Source of the DNA: COE1 sp964387365
GTDB lineage: Bacteria; Bacillota; Clostridia; Lachnospirales; Lachnospiraceae
NCBI GenBank assembly: GCA_964387365.1
Contig: CAYLWP010000102.1
Location: 1-9,565 of the forward strand
Length of the DNA stretch: 9,565 nucleotides
Direction: 5' to 3'
Position 1 is the first letter of the stretch; each line of letters opens with the position of its first letter. Below, piece by piece: positions 5,643 to 9,565 of the stretch. The translations under genes were made by a program, and so were the position numbers. A model generated the notes under the pieces. That model was not told the DNA's origin. It ran no database searches and saw nothing but the letters and a program-made list of their open reading frames with translations.

Positions 5643-6995
5643 CTATCCCATAAATGAGATAAAACTCGGCACGATAATGATGACCATAACAATCATCAGT
5701 AACAGCATCATCGGAAATAACAGCTTTGTTCCTGCCTTTTCCCCCTGTCTTCGTGCCATATGCTTCCTCTCTTCAAAGGCTTCCGCCGTCTCCTTCTGCA
5801 GCAAAGCTGCAAGATTGGTAGAGCCGCTTCTGAGATTCTGCGTTAATAATGTTGCAAGCCTGTTATAGCAGGGAAGTCTGCAACGCCTGCCAAAGCTCTC
5901 CAAGGCTTCGTTTTGGTAAACACCGTTTTTCAATTCATTCATTGTTAACAGCATTTCCTCGTATGCATAGCGTTTTTTGTCCTCGGGCAGCTTCTTTTTT
6001 GCATAATCAGAAGCTGTTTTTACCCATGCATTCTGCACCGTCATACCCGCTCCCAGTAAAAGGGCAAGCTTACTGACTAATTCAGGGTAGTCCATTTTCA
6101 TCTGCTCTTCCCGTTCCTCTACCCTTTTGTGCAAATCTCTGTCCTTGCTAAACAGGAGCGCAACACAAATAAGCGGTGTTGCAAGAAGAAACAAGAGTCC
6201 GTTTCTCTCCGTCTGCTGCGTCCACACAATCTCTTTTCCCCCGTATTCCGTGGGCAGCATCAGAAATTCTTCTTCCCTGTTTTCCTCTTCCAGCTTCTCC
6301 AGCTGTCTTTGCAGCTGTTCCTGCATGGAGAGCGGGGAGGCTCTGCTCCGTATACAGCACAGGAAGGTTTCTTCCCTCTCAAATGTTCCATACGCAATCT
6401 TCACCGTAAGCTCTATCACAACCGGTTCTTCCAGCTCATTCTGCAAAAGCCTTCCCTCCGGGCTGACATATGCCTCCGGCAGCTTCCAATCCATAACAAA
6501 CGGATAACCCTCCATACTCTCAGGTAACGTTAGGTCATATGCTATTTCTTCAAAGGATTGGTTTTCTCCCAAAACCTGCTTTTCAAGACTCTCCAAAAAT
6601 GTATCATAGCCTTCCTCAAGCTCTTCCACGGAAAAATCCTTCTCCTCAAGCTCCAACTGAATACTTGCTGTCTCTGCTCCGTTTTCTGCCCATAAGGCAA
6701 TACTGCTTGTACCCTCACCGTAAGCATTTCTTTCGACCTGACTCTGTTCTATACTTGGATTCGTGCCTTCCTTAATCATGAGCACTACCGCAAGAACCAG
6801 TCCGATTAAGAAAACCATAATACCAAGCGTCAGCTTTTCTATAACAAATTCTCTCTGCTTTTTTGAAATATTCTGCATCGGATACAGGGTCTTTAAATCT
6901 TCCCTGACTGCTGTACTGTACAGAAAATGATTCTCTCTCTTCTCTGCCCGTATCACCCTGTCGTAGATATATTCCGCAAGTCCTTTTATTGACAT
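5643..6995 (-). CDS. tadC: TadC, type II secretion F-domain platform protein with extracytoplasmic insert
   Basis: 450 residues from ATG 6995. Order: a cytoplasmic start (1-54), membrane helix about 55-75, a ~190-residue Glu-rich soluble domain (76-264), a second helix about 265-282, the T2SSF domain about 300-418 (DYPELVSKLALLLGAGMTVQNAW is its typical opening), and a final helix 423-446. TadC pairs with TadB as the inner-membrane platform that the TadA motor drives. Family members in Proteobacteria are near 300 residues, so the region between the first two helices accounts for the extra length; helix topology puts it outside the cell. The frame is open to 7076, but AGGAAGGAG 5 bases before 6995 sets the start, 22 bases after the tadB stop. 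The flp gene follows. Confidence 0.9.
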   Translation of the reverse strand: MSIKGLAEYIYDRVIRAEKRENHFLYSTAVREDLKTLYPMQNISKKQREFVIEKLTLGIMVFLIGLVLAVVLMIKEGTNPSIEQSQVERNAYGEGTSSIALWAENGAETASIQLELEEKDFSVEELEEGYDTFLESLEKQVLGENQSFEEIAYDLTLPESMEGYPFVMDWKLPEAYVSPEGRLLQNELEEPVVIELTVKIAYGTFEREETFLCCIRSRASPLSMQEQLQRQLEKLEEENREEEFLMLPTEYGGKEIVWTQQTERNGLLFLLATPLICVALLFSKDRDLHKRVEEREEQMKMDYPELVSKLALLLGAGMTVQNAWVKTASDYAKKKLPEDKKRYAYEEMLLTMNELKNGVYQNEALESFGRRCRLPCYNRLATLLTQNLRSGSTNLAALLQKETAEAFEERKHMARRQGEKAGTKLLFPMMLLLMIVMVIIIVPSFISFMG

Positions 6996-7000
6996 TTCTT

Positions 7001-7009
7001 CTCCTTCCT
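7001..7009 (-). promoter_or_regulatory. Ribosome binding site deciding the tadC start
   Basis: AGGAAGGAG on the minus strand, 5 bases before ATG 6995. It excludes the longer readings that begin inside tadB (ATG 7076) and makes ATG 7013 unlikely. Confidence 0.8.
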
Positions 7010-7017
7010 GCATCCTT

Positions 7018-7818
7018 CTATATCTCAATTGCCAGAACCTTTTCCGACAGGAAACACGCAAACACATAAACGGCAAGACAGCCTGTCATAAGTAAAATCC
7101 CTGTCATATTATGATACAGACCGTCGAAAAAGCCTTTTGAGGTCAGTGACAGATACCCGATTAAAACAAACGGCATACACTGCATGATTTTCTGCTCCAG
7201 CCTTTTCTCGCTCATAATCGTATCAATCTCTCTTCTTACCTCTATCTTGTCACCTATCACATCTGCTGTTTTGGCAATGATACTTCGTAGGTCACCGCCT
7301 CCACGCTTCGCAATGGAAAATACTCCGGCAAACTCGGCAATATCCTCCGAGCCGCTTCTGTCTGCCAGCTCGCTAAGCAGCTGCTCTAACTGCTCGTTAT
7401 TCTCAAGTCTCCTGAGCAGCCACGCAAGCTCTCTTCCCATCAGGCTTTCCCTGCCATAAAGCTGTCTGATATCCCGATACGCCTCAGCAAAGGCATTTTC
7501 TATCGAAAAACCTGCCTGCAAATGCGATGCAACAGAAAGAATTGCTTCTCTGAACTGGCTGTTTAATACCTGCTTTCTTTTTTCACCAAGCTCCTTCTTT
7601 TTCTTACCGAGGTAAAAATATAGAAACGGCACAACAAGAATCAGAAACGGCAGGAAGCTGTCATAAAACATCAAGCTGATGAAATCTGTAACAACACATC
7701 CCTCTAGCAAAAAACGCACCAGCTCTCTAAATGTAAAATCATAGCTTTTATAATCTATGATTTCTCTTTTATTGTTAATTTTTGTTAATGTAAATATTTT
7801 TGTTAGTTTCATTTTCAT
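7018..7818 (-). CDS. tadB: TadB, type II secretion F-domain platform protein
   Basis: 266 residues. Hydrophobic segments lie at about 38-50 and 54-70, a cytoplasmic T2SSF domain at about 88-205 opens with FREAILSVASHLQAGFSIENAF, and two more helices lie at about 211-227 and 238-256. This is the usual TadB plan, slightly short. With TadC it forms the inner-membrane platform contacted by the TadA motor. The first 20 residues (MKMKLTKIFTLTKINNKREI) are encoded by very AT-rich, repetitive DNA overlapping the tadA 3' end by 44 bases, and no clear ribosome site precedes ATG 7818. No alternative ATG, GTG or TTG lies between there and the DYKSYDFTFRE stretch that seems to begin the family-like part. 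Translation probably depends on coupling to tadA. Family firm, exact start less so. Confidence 0.88.
   Translation of the reverse strand: MKMKLTKIFTLTKINNKREIIDYKSYDFTFRELVRFLLEGCVVTDFISLMFYDSFLPFLILVVPFLYFYLGKKKKELGEKRKQVLNSQFREAILSVASHLQAGFSIENAFAEAYRDIRQLYGRESLMGRELAWLLRRLENNEQLEQLLSELADRSGSEDIAEFAGVFSIAKRGGGDLRSIIAKTADVIGDKIEVRREIDTIMSEKRLEQKIMQCMPFVLIGYLSLTSKGFFDGLYHNMTGILLMTGCLAVYVFACFLSEKVLAIEI
7772..7807. repeat. AT-rich short direct repeats at the tadA/tadB junction
   Basis: Three near-identical units on the plus strand: TTGTTAAT at 7772-7779, TTGTTAAT at 7782-7789 and TTGTTAGT at 7800-7807, each embedded in T-rich DNA. They encode the TadA tail (NKNIYINKN) in one frame and TKIFTLTKINN of TadB in another. 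The tadA stop codon lies inside the first unit, so slippage here could change the tail or the overlap. Confidence 0.6.
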
Positions 7819-9046
7819 TTTTGATAGTCAGACCGGCTGCATCAAGCTTCTGTCCGGCAAAAAGCGTATTCACTTTTTCCAGACTTCCGATAATCCGGCC
7901 ATCCTCCTCTCCTGTTTCCTCAAACCGATAGAGACACTGTGTCTGAATCTCTCCCTCCCGATAACCTGTTACCTCCGTGATTTCCAATACTTTTCTTGAC
8001 CTGTCACGAAGTCTGCCAAGATGTACAATAATATCCACACCGGAGGCAATCTGTGCCCGGATCGCCGGCAACGGCAGCTCCATTCCCATCAGCACCATGG
8101 TTTCCAGTCTGGCAAGCATATCTCTTGAAGAATTGGCATGTCCGGTTGAAAGTGAGCCGTCATGACCCGTATTCAGAGCCTGGAGCATATCAATAGCTTC
8201 CGCACCACGGACCTCACCGACGATAATGCGGTCCGGTCTCATTCGAAGAGAGGTTCTGATTAAGTCACGAATGGATATTTCTTTTACGCCCTCTGTATTG
8301 GCATTTCTAGTCTCCAATCGCACCAGATTATGAATTCCCTGTATCTGTAACTCTGCCGAATCTTCGATTGTGATAATTCTTTCTGTTTTCGGAATATATT
8401 GCGATAATGCATTTAAGAATGTGGTCTTACCGGAACCGGTTCCGCCACTGATAAAAATATTATAGCCTGCCCTTACCAGCTGCTTTAAAAGCTCTGCTGC
8501 CTCAGAGGATATCGAATCAAATGCAATCAACTGCTCCATGGTTATCGGTTGCTCCGGAAACCGCCGTATCGTCACTACCGGTCCGTTTAAGGCAACCGGT
8601 GCCAGTACGACATTCACACGGGAACCGTTTTCCAGTCTGGCATCCACAATCGGTGTTGCTTCGTTCACCGTTCTGTTGCATTTATTGACAATCTGCTGTA
8701 TCACATCCTCAAGCTTTTCCTTCGATTCAAAGTATTTTTCCCATTGATACAGGCTTCCCTTTTTCTCATAAAAGATATTTCCTGCTCCGTTTATCATAAT
8801 TTCCGTAATATCCTCCGCATCAATCAGCTCCTGCAGGATGCCCAGCCTTCGGATATCGTAAAAAATTTCTCTCCCCATCCTCTGCCGTTCCTCCAGCGTG
8901 AGTGCATAGGTATGTCCGCCTGTAACCAGCATATCGTCAATCAGATACTGTATTTCTTCCTCCGACATCTCCCTTGTAAAGTCGAGCTGCTGACGCAGAT
9001 GCTCTGTAATTTCCTTTCTGCATTTCTCATATCTGTCCGTTATCAT
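7775..9046 (-). CDS. tadA: CpaF/TadA family secretion ATPase
   Basis: 423 residues, a normal length for the VirB11-like hexameric ATPases that power Tad pilus assembly at the cytoplasmic face of the membrane. All motor motifs are intact: Walker A GGTGSGKT (201-208), Asp box ITIEDSAEL (225-233), Walker B-like DRIIVGEVRG (272-281) and His box TGHDGSLSTGHAN (293-305). The N-terminal domain covers about 1-160. The first in-frame ATG (9046) follows two in-frame stops, so the start is secure; AGAGG is only about 2-3 bases upstream, tighter than usual, and the 20-base overlap with the cpaE-like gene suggests coupling. The last ~15 residues are Asn/Lys-rich and come from repeat-like DNA. Confidence 0.96.
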   Translation of the reverse strand: MITDRYEKCRKEITEHLRQQLDFTREMSEEEIQYLIDDMLVTGGHTYALTLEERQRMGREIFYDIRRLGILQELIDAEDITEIMINGAGNIFYEKKGSLYQWEKYFESKEKLEDVIQQIVNKCNRTVNEATPIVDARLENGSRVNVVLAPVALNGPVVTIRRFPEQPITMEQLIAFDSISSEAAELLKQLVRAGYNIFISGGTGSGKTTFLNALSQYIPKTERIITIEDSAELQIQGIHNLVRLETRNANTEGVKEISIRDLIRTSLRMRPDRIIVGEVRGAEAIDMLQALNTGHDGSLSTGHANSSRDMLARLETMVLMGMELPLPAIRAQIASGVDIIVHLGRLRDRSRKVLEITEVTGYREGEIQTQCLYRFEETGEEDGRIIGSLEKVNTLFAGQKLDAAGLTIKNENETNKNIYINKN

Positions 9047-9565
9047 TACCTCTTATCATTCCCTTCATATATTCGCCAAGTCCCGTACCTCCCAGCCTCT
9101 CCGGATTCATAGCCCGCCCGGATAACTCCTGTGGCAGCGCTAACCAGTTTGTTTTTTCCAAAACAGAAACCTTCTCCCGTTTTTCGAGAAGCTCCTTATA
9201 CCTGTTTACTGCGTTTTGCTCTGCCGGTGTTTCACCCTGTATACTGTAAACACAATCGCTTTTCTCCAGTATCGGATACAATCCTCTGCAGATTTCCGAT
9301 AAATCAAGAAGAATCTCTTCGTACTCTCCTGCCTCCGTCAGCATGGTAAGCAACAGTATCCACTGCTCTTCGGAGATAGTCAGTACATCCATGTAATCTG
9401 CCGCCGCATCAAAAAAGTCTACTCCACCCATTGTCTGCTTCATATTCTGCAGTCTGCTCACAAAGCTGTTATCGCGCCTTCCCATAAAGTAAAGCAAATC
9501 CGTGATATCTGCAGAGGTACTTGTATGCTGCCCCAGCCTTTCCGAAAACGGTTGCATATTCAGGT
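9027..9565 (-). CDS. CpaE/TadZ-like ATPase, C-terminal part (cut by the right edge)
   Basis: The frame is open through the right edge (the two codons before the first visible Met encode Leu-Asn), so the N-terminus, including any Walker A motif, is outside. About 178 residues are visible. The stretch VDFFDAAADYMDVLTISEEQW, YEEILLDLSEICRGLYPILEKSDCVYSI resembles the later half of the MinD-like CpaE fold, where the strand ending in LDL precedes helices. The tail (ERLGGTGLGEYMKGMIRG) is unremarkable. CpaE/TadZ proteins place the pilus machine in the cell. The location directly before tadA, with a 20-base overlap, fits. The ATPase assignment rests on partial sequence and context. Confidence 0.7.
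   Translation of the reverse strand, partial: LNMQPFSERLGQHTSTSADITDLLYFMGRRDNSFVSRLQNMKQTMGGVDFFDAAADYMDVLTISEEQWILLLTMLTEAGEYEEILLDLSEICRGLYPILEKSDCVYSIQGETPAEQNAVNRYKELLEKREKVSVLEKTNWLALPQELSGRAMNPERLGGTGLGEYMKGMIRGNDNGQI

Noticed and set aside
6127..6527. Two overlapping plus-strand open frames of about 126-132 codons
   Set aside because: They lie antisense to tadC over its acidic domain, have Ser/Leu/Cys-rich low-complexity translations and no ribosome site, as expected from the reverse strand of a real gene.
6996..7076. Longer N-terminus for tadC starting inside tadB
   Set aside because: AGGAAGGAG directly before ATG 6995 and the family-like start there make the shorter gene far more likely.

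Overview
The window is an almost complete tight-adherence (Tad) / Flp type IVb pilus operon of a Gram-positive type, read entirely on the minus strand from the right edge to the left, followed by a rhomboid protease gene and the first codons of another gene. Protein style (Firmicute-type TadC, DUF5702-like pseudopilin, FHA protein with a long N-terminal region, a very short A24 peptidase), strong AAGGAGG-type ribosome sites, moderate-to-low G+C and the absence of any secretin or outer-membrane gene all suggest a clostridial bacterium, most likely a Lachnospiraceae member. I cannot name a genus.

Layout in transcription order: the C-terminal part of a CpaE/TadZ-like ATPase (cut by the right edge), the CpaF/TadA secretion ATPase, the inner-membrane platform proteins TadB and TadC, a 55-residue Flp pilin (5391-5558), a large DUF5702-like pseudopilin, a TadE-like pseudopilin with an unusually long leader and two HX4C...CX2C repeats, a minimal A24 prepilin peptidase, a second compact TadE-like pseudopilin, and a membrane protein with a C-terminal FHA domain. 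Most genes overlap or lie less than 40 bases apart. The longest internal gap (84 bases, just before flp) holds a promoter-like sequence that could give the pilin extra transcript. After the FHA gene comes a roughly 120-base gap with a strong sigma-A-like promoter, then a rhomboid intramembrane protease that starts at TTG, then a GTG-started gene cut by the left edge.

How they would work together: TadZ/CpaE positions the machine, TadA hydrolyses ATP at the membrane, TadB and TadC form the platform, the A24 peptidase trims the Flp and TadE-type leaders, and the pseudopilins probably prime or cap the fibre. The FHA protein suggests input from Ser/Thr phosphorylation. The rhomboid may be an independent gene or may act on a membrane protein of this locus; only its position suggests the latter.

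No RNA genes, insertion sequences, CRISPR arrays or phage genes were seen. The less ordinary points are the 73-residue leader on one TadE-like protein and its duplicated cysteine motif, a roughly 190-residue acidic domain inserted in TadC, a repeat-rich tadA/tadB junction lacking a clear ribosome site, a perfect AT hairpin in front of the peptidase gene, and the rhomboid's GASD active site.
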